A stretch of DNA of 64,000 bases from Brevibacillus sp051967035 (GCF_051967035.1 NZ_JBQCKK010000002.1:124001-188000); one strand, 5' to 3'; shown: positions 33,790-43,055, numbered from the stretch's first letter. Notes: generated from the sequence alone by a model not told the origin. Numbers and translations: made by a program.

Positions 33790-34743
33790 ATGGATCACAG
33801 GAAGTTGATAGAGACGAGCAAGGCGATTTTGACAAACTGCATGGCACTCCAGGCGAATGAATCGTTTTTGGTAGTGGCGGACGAGCCGAAGCGAGAGCTT
33901 GGAGAAATGCTCTTCGAGGCTGGCAAGCAGTTGGGAGCGGAAGCGATGCTGATGGTCATGCAGGAACGGGAAAAGTCTGGTCAGGAGCCTCCGGTGGCGG
34001 TAGCCGCAGCGATGAAAAGCGCCGATGTGGTCGTGTGCGTGACCGAGCATTCCCTGACGCATACAAAAGCGCGGAAAGAAGCGGCGGCAAACGGCGCAAG
34101 ACTCGCCACCATGCCAAGTATCACGGCCGATATGTTTTTGGAAGGAGCGATCTCTGCCGACTACGCGCAAGTCAAAGCACGGACGGAGAAAGTGACCGAG
34201 CTGTTGACCGCAGCCAGCACCGTGCGTATCGAAAAAGCGGGCAAGTCGCTCACTTTTTCCATCGCCGGACGCCATGGCGTGCCCAGCACAGGCATGTACG
34301 TCAATCCGGGTGAATCGGGCAACCTGCCGTCAGGAGAAGCGTACGTGGCGCCGATGGAGGGCACGGCAGAAGGGCAAATTGTGGTGGACGGCTCGATTTC
34401 CGGGATCGGCAAAATCGACTCGCCGCTGCTGCTGACGATTGAAAAAGGGCGGATTGTCCACGCCGAAGGCACCTCCGCCGAACGTCTGCTGCAAATGCTG
34501 GGCGATCAGGACGGACGGATGCTGGGCGAGTTTGGGATCGGAACGAATGACAAGGCACGGATTACGGGAGTCGTGCTGGAGGACGAGAAAGTGTACGGAA
34601 CCATTCACGTTGCCTTTGGCAGCAACAATACCTTCGGTGGAACAATAATAGCCGGCGTGCACATTGATCTGGTGGTCAAAGAGCCGGACGTGTATTTGGA
34701 CGGCATCTGCATCATGAAGAACGGGGAACTGTTGGAGCAGTAG
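33790..34743 (+). CDS. Aminopeptidase-like metalloprotein (leucyl aminopeptidase / NicX-like)
   Basis: Soluble protein of 317 residues resembling proteins annotated as leucyl aminopeptidase (aminopeptidase T), a group that also includes the NicX-type dioxygenases. Typical elements are the GNLPSGEAYVAPMEGTAEG block with conserved acids near residue 180, GEFGIGTNDKARITG near 240 and the HVAFGSNNTFGG segment near 275 with a metal-ligand His. The start ATG 33790 follows GAGGGAAAGAGG; an in-frame ATG at 33763 is possible. It stands alone between eutC and cls. True substrate uncertain, since hydrolase and dioxygenase members look alike. Confidence 0.75.
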   Translation: MDHRKLIETSKAILTNCMALQANESFLVVADEPKRELGEMLFEAGKQLGAEAMLMVMQEREKSGQEPPVAVAAAMKSADVVVCVTEHSLTHTKARKEAAANGARLATMPSITADMFLEGAISADYAQVKARTEKVTELLTAASTVRIEKAGKSLTFSIAGRHGVPSTGMYVNPGESGNLPSGEAYVAPMEGTAEGQIVVDGSISGIGKIDSPLLLTIEKGRIVHAEGTSAERLLQMLGDQDGRMLGEFGIGTNDKARITGVVLEDEKVYGTIHVAFGSNNTFGGTIIAGVHIDLVVKEPDVYLDGICIMKNGELLEQ

Positions 34744-34822
34744 CCGACTCGATCCGGGCCAAGGATGAATCCCGGAAGCAAATGTTGTAGAATGGGAGAT
34801 ATCCTTTGAGGGTGGATGTGGT

Positions 34823-36274
34823 GTGATGTTGTTGCTGGAGCAAATTGTGGCGGTCATTACGATAGGGAATCTGATCTTGGCCGCTGTTCTCATCTTTATG
34901 GAGAGGCGCAACATTGCGGCTACCTGGGCATGGCTGATGGTTCTGTTGTTTTTGCCGGGTATCGGCTTTTTCCTCTACCTGCTTTTTGGGCAAAGACTGA
35001 GCAAGAAAAAGCTGTATCGGCTCCGCGAGGGAGAGTTTTCCCATTTTCGCGCCGCTGTCGACAAGCAGAAGAAGCTGCTGGAGCAGGGCGAGCTGCAGGT
35101 GAACGATCCGGCGATGGAGAGGCATCGCGACATGATTTTCATGAACGTGGTAAGCGACGGTGCCTATTATACGCAGGACAATGCCGTTCAAGTGTTCGCC
35201 GAAGGGCACAGCTTGTTCGATTGCATGTTCAGGCAGATTGAAGATGCCAAGGAACACGTGCATTTGCTGTACTATATTATCAATGATGATGAACTGGGAA
35301 CGCAGCTGTTGGAACTTTTGACGAAGAAGGCGCGAGAAGGCGTCAAGATCAGGCTGCTCTATGATGCTGTCGGATCGTCAGGCGTCTCTTCCCGGTTTTT
35401 CCGGCCGCTGGTGGAGGCAGGGGGAGAAGTCGTCTCGTTCTTTCCTTCGTCGATTCCGTTTCTCAATTTCCGCGTCAACTTTCGCAACCATCGCAAGCTG
35501 ACGATCGTCGACGGAAAAAGCGGCTTTATTGGCGGCTTCAACGTCGGCGACGAATACTTGGGCAAGGATAAGAAGCTGGGGTACTGGCGAGATACACACC
35601 TGCAGATTGAAGGAAAAGCAGTCTACATGCTGCAGGCGCGTTTTTTCCTGGACTGGAATTTGGCAGCAGCGAAAAAAATGCAGGAGTCGCTCGACTACTT
35701 CCCGGAGATGCCGGAGCCAAAGGGCACAATCGGCTGCCAGGTCGTGTCGAGCGGACCGAATTCGGAAAAGCAGCAAATCAAGCATGCGTTTCTGAAAATG
35801 ATCTACAAGGCGCGTCACAAGATTTATTTGCAGACCCCGTATTTCATACCGGACGACAGCATGCTGACCGCGTTGAAAATGGCCGCGATGTCCGGGGTGG
35901 ACGTGCGCGTCATGGTGCCGGGCAGGCCGGACCACCTGATGGTTTTCTTCGCGACGAACTCCTATCTGGGCGAGCTGTTGAAAAGCGGCGTGCGCTGCTA
36001 TTTGTACGAAAAAGGCTTCATGCACGCCAAGACGATCGTGGTGGACACCCAGCTTTCTTCGGTAGGGACGGCGAACGTCGATATCCGCAGCTTCAAGCTC
36101 AATTTTGAAACCAATGTGTTCTTGTACGATTCGCAGGTGGCTCAGCAGTTGGAGGAGCTGTTCTTGGCAGACCTCGCCGATTGCCGGGAAATGACGACGG
36201 ATGAGTATTTCAACCGTCCGCTTCGGATACGCATGCAGGAATCATTGGCGCGGTTGTTGTCTCCCATTTTATAA
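34823..36274 (+). CDS. cls: Cardiolipin synthase
   Basis: Membrane enzyme of 483 residues that joins two phosphatidylglycerols to cardiolipin and glycerol. Two N-terminal transmembrane segments (about 5-26 and 34-56) are followed by two phospholipase D domains with HxKxxxxD motifs, HRKLTIVD near 223 and HAKTIVVD near 400, each followed by a Gly- or Ser-containing GGFN/GTANVD. GTG 34823 or ATG 34826 may be the start; both fit the GAGGGTGG site. Length agrees with B. subtilis ClsA. Ends in its own terminator. Confidence 0.95.
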   Translation: MMLLLEQIVAVITIGNLILAAVLIFMERRNIAATWAWLMVLLFLPGIGFFLYLLFGQRLSKKKLYRLREGEFSHFRAAVDKQKKLLEQGELQVNDPAMERHRDMIFMNVVSDGAYYTQDNAVQVFAEGHSLFDCMFRQIEDAKEHVHLLYYIINDDELGTQLLELLTKKAREGVKIRLLYDAVGSSGVSSRFFRPLVEAGGEVVSFFPSSIPFLNFRVNFRNHRKLTIVDGKSGFIGGFNVGDEYLGKDKKLGYWRDTHLQIEGKAVYMLQARFFLDWNLAAAKKMQESLDYFPEMPEPKGTIGCQVVSSGPNSEKQQIKHAFLKMIYKARHKIYLQTPYFIPDDSMLTALKMAAMSGVDVRVMVPGRPDHLMVFFATNSYLGELLKSGVRCYLYEKGFMHAKTIVVDTQLSSVGTANVDIRSFKLNFETNVFLYDSQVAQQLEELFLADLADCREMTTDEYFNRPLRIRMQESLARLLSPIL

Positions 36275-36279
36275 AAAGG

Positions 36280-36333
36280 AAGGACCCTTTGCCTTGTGAA
36301 TGTTCACAGGGGAGGGTCCTTTCGCATGGAAGT
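36280..36333 (+). terminator. Long hairpin terminator after cls
   Basis: AAGGACCCT pairs with AGGGTCCTT, with an inner TGTGAA/TTCACA stem, followed by TTTC. The stem is nearly 50 bases. Confidence 0.75.
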
Positions 36334-36367
36334 GGCGCTTGGGAAATCGGTTCAAACGATGAAGCCG

Positions 36368-36402
36368 CAAAAAGAAACAGCCCGGCTAGGCTGCCAGGCT
36401 GT
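36368..36402 (-). terminator. Terminator of the siderophore-binding protein gene
   Basis: On the minus strand ACAGCC and GGCTGT enclose a further GC-rich stem and are followed by TTTCTTTTT, 35 bp past the stop codon at 36437. Confidence 0.65.
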
Positions 36403-36436
36403 ACGAGTAGGCTGAAAAAGGTTGAAGTCAAAAAGG

Positions 36437-37450
36437 CTACGGCTTTTTCGCTCCGCTCAAGTATTCCACCGCTTCATCGAGCTGCTTTTCAATCAGAATC
36501 GGGTCATAGCCCAGCCATCTGTCCACATCAACGACATAGACGTGGTTGTTTTTGACTGCAGGAAGGTTTTTCCACAAGCTGCTGCTCTCCAGTTCTTTCA
36601 AATACTGTGTTGCATCTTCACCTGGGAACACCATCAGGAAAATGTGATCGGCAGCGTATTCAGGCAACAGCTCCAGCGAAATATCTTTGCTCCAGAAGTT
36701 CGGGTCTTTGTCGATCTCTGCCTGGATCGGGGCCGGGGGTGTCAACTGCAAGGAGTTGTACAGGACGTGGCCCATGTTGCGCGTGCCGTACATTTTCAAT
36801 GTTTTCGCCCGGACGTTCAAGGCAGCGACAGTCTGTTCCTTTCCGATCTTGCCCTGGAGCAGCTTGCGTGCTTCCTCCACCTTGGCGTTATGCTTGGCGA
36901 GCCATTCCTCGCCTTCTTTTTCTCTGCCAAGCACCTCGGCTACTTGCTTCACATGGCTGAAGACATCTGCTTCCTCGAAGTTGATCGCGACGACAGGAGC
37001 GATTTTTTGCAGCTTTTCATAAAGTTGCGGTTCGACGTCCGAGTTGGTCAGGATCAGGTCGGGCTGCAGCTCCAGCATTTTTTCCAGGTTGTACGCCTCG
37101 TAAGTCCCGACTGACTCAATCCCTTGCACCAAAGGCGCCATGTCTGCGCCTTCCATGTCTCCTTCCAGTGCGCCGACCGGCTTTAGGCCAAGGGCGAGCA
37201 CGGTGCCCAAATATTGCAGGGCGATGACGCGCTCGGCTTTGACCGGAACGATTGCTTCGCCTTTGGCGTGCTTGATGACACGTGTTTCTGGTTTCGCGGT
37301 CTCCGTTTTTCCAGGCTCAGCGGCAGTTGCCGGAGAGGCCGTTTGCTGTTGCGTGGACTGGTTTTGCGCGGTCTGCCCGCAAGCCGTCAAAAAGAGAAAG
37401 GCGAGGAGCATGATGCCAGACAGCCATGCATGTATGCGCGATTTTTTCAT
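36437..37450 (-). CDS. Iron-siderophore ABC transporter substrate-binding lipoprotein
   Basis: Binds a ferric siderophore outside the membrane and hands it to an ABC permease. The 337-residue protein has a lipoprotein signal peptide with lipobox LTAC and Cys24. A long Gln/Ala/Thr linker follows, then the FecB/FhuD fold (RVIALQYLGTVLALGLKPVGALEGD at ~80-105; LELQPDLILTNSD). A Fur box lies just upstream of its start. No permease or ATPase genes are adjacent, so it must share a transporter encoded elsewhere. The upstream gene encodes a Btr-like regulator whose C-terminal half is homologous to this protein. Confidence 0.93.
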   Translation of the reverse strand: MKKSRIHAWLSGIMLLAFLFLTACGQTAQNQSTQQQTASPATAAEPGKTETAKPETRVIKHAKGEAIVPVKAERVIALQYLGTVLALGLKPVGALEGDMEGADMAPLVQGIESVGTYEAYNLEKMLELQPDLILTNSDVEPQLYEKLQKIAPVVAINFEEADVFSHVKQVAEVLGREKEGEEWLAKHNAKVEEARKLLQGKIGKEQTVAALNVRAKTLKMYGTRNMGHVLYNSLQLTPPAPIQAEIDKDPNFWSKDISLELLPEYAADHIFLMVFPGEDATQYLKELESSSLWKNLPAVKNNHVYVVDVDRWLGYDPILIEKQLDEAVEYLSGAKKP

Positions 37451-37471
37451 GAGTACCCCCCTGAATCTGGA

Positions 37472-37486
37472 TGAAAATCATTCTCA
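37472..37486. promoter_or_regulatory. Fur box before the siderophore-binding protein
   Basis: TGAAAATCATTCTCA matches 12 of 14 positions of the 7-1-7 Fur site TGATAAT-N-ATTATCA. It lies 22 bp upstream of the start codon, so iron should repress this gene. Confidence 0.7.
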
Positions 37487-37564
37487 ATAACAAGCTACAT
37501 CTTACCCTGAACCTTCAGGCTCATCCATGGAGATTATTCCGTTTTTCTATGGATAATCTGGCGG

Positions 37565-39184
37565 TCAGGACGATTTGTGCCTGTTCAATAGCAGAATCGC
37601 TTCGTCCAATTGGGCATCCAGCGATAACGGATCGTAGGCGAACCAGACGGTACTGAGCATGACGACCTGCCCTTTTTGCACGGCAGGCAACCGCTGCCAG
37701 TCTTCCCGCTTTGTCAGTGCTTGATAGTGGGCCCGCGATAGGTCGTCGTCGAAGACGTGGACGAACAGCCAGTCTGCGGCATACTCGCTTACTTGCTCTT
37801 CTTGTACTGGGACGGCCCAAAAATTGGGATCGCGCTTGATCTTCTCCTGAATCATTCTGGGCGGAGTCAGCTGCAAAGACTTGTACAAGACGTGTCCAAT
37901 ATTTCGTACGCCGTAAGCAAATAGATGGGAGGGGCGCACATTCAGAATCGCGACGGTTTCCTCCCGGGGAATGCATGTGTCTACATACCGCTTCGTCTTT
38001 TGCACCTTGAGTTCATGCTGTTTGATCCACGATAGCGCCTTGTCTTTTTGTCCGAACAGATCCGCGATATGCAGCAAATGACCGAAGACATCGGCATCGA
38101 GCCAACGCAGCGTGCAAGTTGGGGCAATGCTGGAAAAGGCAGCGCTATCCTTGTGATAGTCCGTCAGGATAATAGAAGGCTGCAACGACTTGATTAGCTC
38201 AGGGCAAGTTCTGGACAGCGCCATAATGTCTTTGGCTTCTTTTACTTGCAGCTGCTCGCGCATGTACTGAACCTGGTCTTCCTTCGCCCCGACCGGTTTG
38301 ATGCCAAGGGCCATCAAATACTCGGTGTACTGGAAGGTGACGGGTGCGATGAGCCTCTGGCTTACTTTTGCAAAAACAGTGGGCGAGACGCCGACTTTCT
38401 GCTTGAACCGTCTGCTGAAGTAAAACTCATCCTCATAGCCGACCAGATGCGCGACCTCACGCAATCGTTTTTTCGATTCCCGAAGCAGCTTCTTCGCCTG
38501 ATCGATGCGATAGCTGGTCACATATTCAATCGGGCTTTTGCCGACGTTCTTTTTAAAAACCTCCGTGTAGTAGCGGGGGGTAAGCCCAGCCTGGTTCGCC
38601 AGATCAGTCAAAGAGAGCGACGATGCATAATTCGCATGGATATAGGAGAGCGTCTGTTGGATCGCTTTCTCCGATTCGACAGAGGCTTGCGTGCTGCCTG
38701 TACGCCAGATGATGTGCAGCAGCTGCTGGAAGCGTATCTGATTTTGCAGGACGTCCAGCGGATTTTGGCTCTGTTGGTCGGCCAGCAAAGCGAAGGCAAG
38801 CTCGAAACAGCGATGGGGCGAGTGGAGCTGATAGCTGTCGTTGTTCGGTTTCCAGGAGCGGCTGGGCGAGTAGCTGTTGGACACGCCTCCCTCAGGCTCC
38901 AGAACGTCAAAATAGAATGCGAAAAAAGATAGAGTGCTCCCGCTGTCTGCGGCAATCGTAGCGACAGTCTTCTCTGTGGCAAACCGAACACTCCCGGGAG
39001 ACCACGCGCACGAATCAGGCATGTCCGCGGCCTGCCAATAGCCGTTCCCTTCTGCCGCCAGGAGCAGCGTATGCGGGGAAGCGCAGGGGAGAGACCACGT
39101 GTGACGCGGAGGCAAAGCGACATGCTGCATCCCTTTCAAAAGGAAAAGGGGAGGAGAAGGATTTTGTGCCTGATGGTCGCTCAT
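37565..39184 (-). CDS. AraC-type regulator with C-terminal siderophore-binding domain (Btr-like)
   Basis: Cytoplasmic activator of 539 residues, organised like B. subtilis Btr, which senses ferri-bacillibactin. An N-terminal cupin-like region is followed by two AraC helix-turn-helix motifs at ~165-265 (SLTDLANQAGLTPRYYTEVFKKN; LREVAHLVGYEDEFYFSRRFKQKVG). The rest is a FecB/FhuD-type binding domain without signal peptide (VTFQYTEYLMALGIKPVGAKED). The last ~60 residues align with those of the lipoprotein encoded downstream (LPAVKNNHVYVVDVDRWLGYDP versus LPAVQKGQVVMLSTVWFAYDP). The start 39184 follows GGAAAGGAGAGG. It likely activates the downstream gene when iron-siderophore is inside the cell. 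Confidence 0.92.
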   Translation of the reverse strand: MSDHQAQNPSPPLFLLKGMQHVALPPRHTWSLPCASPHTLLLAAEGNGYWQAADMPDSCAWSPGSVRFATEKTVATIAADSGSTLSFFAFYFDVLEPEGGVSNSYSPSRSWKPNNDSYQLHSPHRCFELAFALLADQQSQNPLDVLQNQIRFQQLLHIIWRTGSTQASVESEKAIQQTLSYIHANYASSLSLTDLANQAGLTPRYYTEVFKKNVGKSPIEYVTSYRIDQAKKLLRESKKRLREVAHLVGYEDEFYFSRRFKQKVGVSPTVFAKVSQRLIAPVTFQYTEYLMALGIKPVGAKEDQVQYMREQLQVKEAKDIMALSRTCPELIKSLQPSIILTDYHKDSAAFSSIAPTCTLRWLDADVFGHLLHIADLFGQKDKALSWIKQHELKVQKTKRYVDTCIPREETVAILNVRPSHLFAYGVRNIGHVLYKSLQLTPPRMIQEKIKRDPNFWAVPVQEEQVSEYAADWLFVHVFDDDLSRAHYQALTKREDWQRLPAVQKGQVVMLSTVWFAYDPLSLDAQLDEAILLLNRHKSS

Positions 39185-39227
39185 GATGACCTCTCCTTTC
39201 CAGAGTTGATGGCGTAAGGGGAACCGA

Positions 39228-39611
39228 TTAGGGAACCAGCTCAAAAGACTCGGTCACGACGATGCTTCCTTGTACCGACTGGACCATCGGGCAGTTTCTG
39301 CTTGCGGCTTCCACGGCTTTTTGGACCCTGTCTTTTTTCATGTTTTCCCCGGTAAGGATGAAGTGCAGGTGAATTTTCTCGACGCGGTTGGCTTTTGCCG
39401 CGTTGCGTGTGACATCAGCTGTGATCTTCATAGCGCTGCACGGCATTCTCATCTTGCCCAGCACGCTGCGCAGTAAGCTTCCGCTACAAACGGCAATGGA
39501 GGAGACCAGCAGTTGATACGGGCAAAAGCCGTATGCTTCATCGCCGGAGACGTGCAGGTCGCCGTAGGGGAAGTGGGCGACGAATCCGTTTTCTTTTGCT
39601 TCAAAGTTCAT
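39228..39611 (-). CDS. OsmC family protein
   Basis: Protein of 127 residues of the OsmC/Ohr peroxidase superfamily. The two conserved cysteines are Cys42 in AVCSGSLL and Cys107 in RNCPMVQSV. This pair reduces organic hydroperoxides in active members, though this YhfA-like branch is poorly characterised. The start follows CTGAGGAGG. It lies 32 bp after the RocB-like gene and 43 bp before the Btr-like gene, all on the minus strand, so the three may be co-transcribed although their functions look unrelated. Confidence 0.85.
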   Translation of the reverse strand: MNFEAKENGFVAHFPYGDLHVSGDEAYGFCPYQLLVSSIAVCSGSLLRSVLGKMRMPCSAMKITADVTRNAAKANRVEKIHLHFILTGENMKKDRVQKAVEAASRNCPMVQSVQGSIVVTESFELVP

Positions 39612-39643
39612 GGCGAGTCCTCCTCAGCGGTAACGCATCTCCC

Positions 39644-41281
39644 TTATTCGATTGCCGCCCGACTATGCCGCAGCAAAGACTGGATGCAGCGGGGCAGCAT
39701 GTCTTGTAACGTGTCGAAGGCGTAGTCGACATCGAGACGCTCGGTCCATTGATGCGCATCGCGACCAACCGGGCCGAGGTTCATGACGGGCACGTGAAAG
39801 GCTTCCAGCTCCTGTAGCGGGATGGAGTAGCCGTTGTTCCACAGCGGCATGTTGGCGACCAGCGGCTTCATGGAGGCCGCCGGGTATTGCAGGCCGACGT
39901 AGCTCAGATCGGAAATGCCCCCAAAGTAGTTTTGCTTGACCAACGTGACCTGGTGCTGTTCCCGCGCGTACGCCTCCATCTCGGCCACCGTCTTTTGGAT
40001 CAGCGGGTGGTGGCGCGAGCTGACGGCCGGGTAAAACGGCGGAGCGAAGAACAGGATGATCATCGGAGACAGCTCTTTGCAGAGAATCGCCAGTCGATCG
40101 ACCAGCTCGATGGTCGTGTCGCGATCGTCCTTGTCTTGGCGGTTGGCGATGACGTCTGCCTCCAGTTGGCGCAGCTTGTCCGCGCCGTGCGTTTTCAAGG
40201 CGTAGGTGTACAGCTCCTCGTAGGTCATCACGGAGATGGACAGGTCGCGCGGGCTGAAAGGAGCGAACTGGGCGAACTGGCTGGCATGGCGAAGGTAGGT
40301 TTCCCGGATGCGCGCGGTGACATTTCGCGCTGCGTTCAAGAGCGGCTCGACGACTTCCTCCATCTGCTTTTCCAACAGGAACAGGTTGAACAGCGTCACG
40401 GCGCGATGCGGAATTTGCACGGAGTACTCTTTTTTCAGGTCTTTTTGCACCAGGTTCGTAGGAGGCGGGGAAGCTTCCCCCTCGACGACTTCGCAAAACG
40501 AAGTGTTCAACTCCAGCTCGCAGGTGATTTGCGAGGCCATGTAGTTGCCGTTCAGCCCGGCAAACGGCTCGCCCACGTGCGTTTCTTTTCCGTAGCACAA
40601 AAAGCCCGGCAGCACTTTGCCGATGGAGCCTGTGTATACATAGGTGGTTTGATCGCCCGGAAAGCGGGTGAACATCGGCTCCGAGTTGAGCACAGCCGTA
40701 TAGCGCAAATCGAACTGCTCGGCCCATTTCAACAGCGTGGGGACAGCCGCGCGCATGCCGACAGAGTTCACTTCCTCGTCGGGAACGGTCAGCAGGAGGA
40801 CGTTGCCGTCAAATTCTCCGGCGCACGCCCGCTCGATCATCGACATGTGCAGCGTGAGTCCGCCCTTCATATCCATGGTCCCGCGGCCAAACAGCCAGTT
40901 GCCTGTGCGCAAATCTTGCTGTACATCGGCAGGCATGTCCGCCTGATTTTGCTGGAAGAGGCGGGTGAGTGTTTTCGGGTCGAAGGCATGCTCCATCCAG
41001 CCGCCGTAATCCTCCACATCGACCACATCAAAGTGGCTGACCAGGATCACGGTGTCGCGCACGCCCGGCTTTTTGACGAGAGCGGTGACAAAATGTCGCC
41101 CATCGTCGGTCGGATGGGCCCGGACATGATCGGGGTTGGCCTGGTAGTACGGCAGGGAGCGCAGCTGATCGACGACGTAACCGGGCAAGTCTTTCTCGGC
41201 AGGCGAGCCGGTCACGCTCGGGATGCTGACCAGATGGCACAGGAGATCGACGAGCTGGTCTTTTGTCTGCCATTTTTGCAT
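39644..41281 (-). CDS. rocB: M20 family peptidase, RocB-like
   Basis: Zinc-dependent amidohydrolase fold protein of 545 residues resembling RocB of the arginine-utilisation set (B. subtilis RocB, ~566 residues). Metal-site motifs are VSHFDVVD near residue 85, GRGTMDMKGG near 130 and VPDEEVNSVG near 165. The large C-terminal part contains the PMIILFFAPPFYPAV segment seen in RocB. The exact reaction of RocB is not established. No rocA, rocD, rocF or RocR-type gene is nearby, so the arginine link rests on similarity alone. The 218-bp gap upstream shows no clear sigma-54 promoter. Confidence 0.82.
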   Translation of the reverse strand: MQKWQTKDQLVDLLCHLVSIPSVTGSPAEKDLPGYVVDQLRSLPYYQANPDHVRAHPTDDGRHFVTALVKKPGVRDTVILVSHFDVVDVEDYGGWMEHAFDPKTLTRLFQQNQADMPADVQQDLRTGNWLFGRGTMDMKGGLTLHMSMIERACAGEFDGNVLLLTVPDEEVNSVGMRAAVPTLLKWAEQFDLRYTAVLNSEPMFTRFPGDQTTYVYTGSIGKVLPGFLCYGKETHVGEPFAGLNGNYMASQITCELELNTSFCEVVEGEASPPPTNLVQKDLKKEYSVQIPHRAVTLFNLFLLEKQMEEVVEPLLNAARNVTARIRETYLRHASQFAQFAPFSPRDLSISVMTYEELYTYALKTHGADKLRQLEADVIANRQDKDDRDTTIELVDRLAILCKELSPMIILFFAPPFYPAVSSRHHPLIQKTVAEMEAYAREQHQVTLVKQNYFGGISDLSYVGLQYPAASMKPLVANMPLWNNGYSIPLQELEAFHVPVMNLGPVGRDAHQWTERLDVDYAFDTLQDMLPRCIQSLLRHSRAAIE

Positions 41282-41499
41282 GAAAAAGCCTCCGTTTTTC
41301 CGTATAGTGAAAACCGTTTCCGTTTATTGGGTAAAAAAGAAAGACAAGGCGCCGATCTTAGGGGGAAAGGCAGCTTTTGATGAAACCAATCTATCAGAAT
41401 GGTTCGAGCGAATCAATCGCATTTCGAGCAGAAACACTCGTTGCCCCATTCCGCGATAACGGGAGAAAAGCGGCCAACAGAGCTTGGCAGCAAACAGGT

Positions 41500-42687
41500 T
41501 TACAGGGAGCATAAACCATCTCCCCGATAGGTTGTCAGGTGAGCGACAACTTTTCCGCCCGAAACACAGTAGAGCCGCGAAAAACGTTCGCAAAGCTCCC
41601 CCGCTTTGGCGTGGCGAAAAAAGACGGGATCGCCCAGTTGCAGTGTTTCCATGCCGCGATACTGAATGGGCGTCTGCACTTCCCCGGCACCTTCGTCGGG
41701 TATAAGCCGAACGCCTTTTGGCAAGTACGGCCTGGGCAAGCGATCCGCCCCTGCGGAACCGGAGGCGACATAGCCGCCGCCCGCGCATGTGTAAATGTGC
41801 TCGGCAGGCTTGCGAATGATCTCCAGAGCAAATCCGGCAGCGGGTTGAAAATGAAAGTCTTGATAGTAATCGAACAAGCCGGGCGAATAAAAGCCGGAGC
41901 CGGCTGTCAGCTCGGTCACCGCATCTTCCTTTGCCGTATGGTGCAGGCTGCCTGTTCCCCCGCCATTGACGAAGCGAAGCGAAATGCCCAGCCCGGCAAT
42001 CGCCTTGACCAGCTCCGCTCTGCGATGAGCCACTTCCTTTACCGATAGCTGTTTCAACAGGCGAATCAGGCTGTTTTTGAAAAATTGCCGGGGATAGCGA
42101 TCGCCGATACCTGCAATCTGGGCCTCGTAGCCCATGATCCCGTCCAGCGAGAGGTGCCTGGAGGAAGCGACGCGGGAAGCCAGGGCCACGGCTTTTTCCA
42201 AGGAGCGCAGAGGAGAGCGCCACACGCCGAAATGCAGCCCCGCTATATCGGTGGACATGTCGATGTCGAGGCAGACGGGGAAAATCACGCCTTGCTCGCG
42301 GGCGATTTGTTCCAGATGCTCCACGTGTGAGGCGGAATCGATCAGAAGAGTGAGAGTGCGGCCTTGCTGTATCTGTTCGCCAAGCGCGACCAGCCAGCTT
42401 TTTTCCCAAACCGGGCAGCCCATAAGCAAATCGTCAAAGCCTGCCGCGCACAGATGGAGCGCTTCGGGAGCGGAAAAGCACAGCAGCCCGGAAAAGCAAT
42501 CGTCCAGCTGCAACAGATGCTTGAGAATCCCGATGCTGCGGATGGATGCGGTGGCAATCCGAATGGGCTTGCCATTGCTCTGCAAACCAATTTGCTCGGC
42601 ATTTTGCTCCAAAAGGTCCAGGTCGACAAAAGCGAACGGCTTTGGAATACCGGAAAAGGCAGACTGGTAATAGCGATAATCCCGCAT
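41500..42687 (-). CDS. Amino acid deaminase/aldolase-like PLP-fold protein without the PLP lysine
   Basis: Protein of 395 residues with an alanine-racemase-like barrel N-terminal domain (PFAFVDLDLLEQNAEQI) and a beta domain, as in D-threonine aldolase-like enzymes. Relatives known to me read IRxASKSxR where the lysine forms the cofactor Schiff base. Here the segment is IRIATASIR, with Ala47 at the lysine position (codon 42547-42549). Other family motifs such as LRFVNGGGTGS near 245 are kept. The ATG 42687 is chosen because GATGAGG lies 7 bases before it; TTG 42693 is too close. Whether the protein still binds PLP is open. Confidence 0.75.
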   Translation of the reverse strand: MRDYRYYQSAFSGIPKPFAFVDLDLLEQNAEQIGLQSNGKPIRIATASIRSIGILKHLLQLDDCFSGLLCFSAPEALHLCAAGFDDLLMGCPVWEKSWLVALGEQIQQGRTLTLLIDSASHVEHLEQIAREQGVIFPVCLDIDMSTDIAGLHFGVWRSPLRSLEKAVALASRVASSRHLSLDGIMGYEAQIAGIGDRYPRQFFKNSLIRLLKQLSVKEVAHRRAELVKAIAGLGISLRFVNGGGTGSLHHTAKEDAVTELTAGSGFYSPGLFDYYQDFHFQPAAGFALEIIRKPAEHIYTCAGGGYVASGSAGADRLPRPYLPKGVRLIPDEGAGEVQTPIQYRGMETLQLGDPVFFRHAKAGELCERFSRLYCVSGGKVVAHLTTYRGDGLCSL

Positions 42688-42914
42688 GGGCAAGCCTCAT
42701 CCTTTTTGTAAGAGGGTAGTAATAGGAAAATATTTCGTAAAATTCTACATATTCTCCCTTTTTGTGTCGATTCCTTCCGGCCGCTGCGAAAAGGACTCGT
42801 CGGACAAGACGCATGAGTTGGTTGTAATGTTCGTGTTTTACTTTTTAATCACGTTCACTTCCCTTGTTTTTTATGTAAAATTCATGTAAACACGAATGAA
42901 ATTGCTGAAAACCA

Positions 42915-42943
42915 TTGACTTGATTCCGTTTGTTCGTTACTAT
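42915..42943 (+). promoter_or_regulatory. Promoter of the riboswitch-FAD dehydrogenase gene
   Basis: TTGACT and TACTAT are separated by 17 bp. The predicted start near 42950 lies ~40 bases before the purine aptamer. Confidence 0.6.
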
Positions 42944-42990
42944 ACATATGGTTGCTGGTTGACAAACGGACTGGATCCATCCATGAAAAG

Positions 42991-43055
42991 TTCGTATATC
43001 CTCAAAGATATGGTTTGAGGGTCTCTACAGGGAACCGTAAATTCCCGGCTACGAA
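42991..43055 (+). ncRNA. Purine riboswitch aptamer, guanine class
   Basis: All elements of the three-way junction are visible. P1 is TTCGTA/TACGAA. P2 is CCTCAAA/TTTGAGG with loop GATATGG. J2/3 is GTCTCTAC, P3 is GGGAA/TTCCC with loop CCGTAAA, and J3/1 is GGCTACG. The nucleotide before TA in J3/1 is C, which selects guanine or hypoxanthine (adenine switches have U). The aptamer's P3 and P1 3' strands also belong to the terminator that follows, so binding should prevent termination. Confidence 0.95.

Noticed and set aside
41282..41499. Possible cre or sigma-54 site before the RocB-like gene
   Set aside because: TGAAAACCGTTTCC has two mismatches, one in the essential central CG, and no TGGCAC-N5-TTGC element is present. 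Nothing else is supportable in this 218-bp gap.
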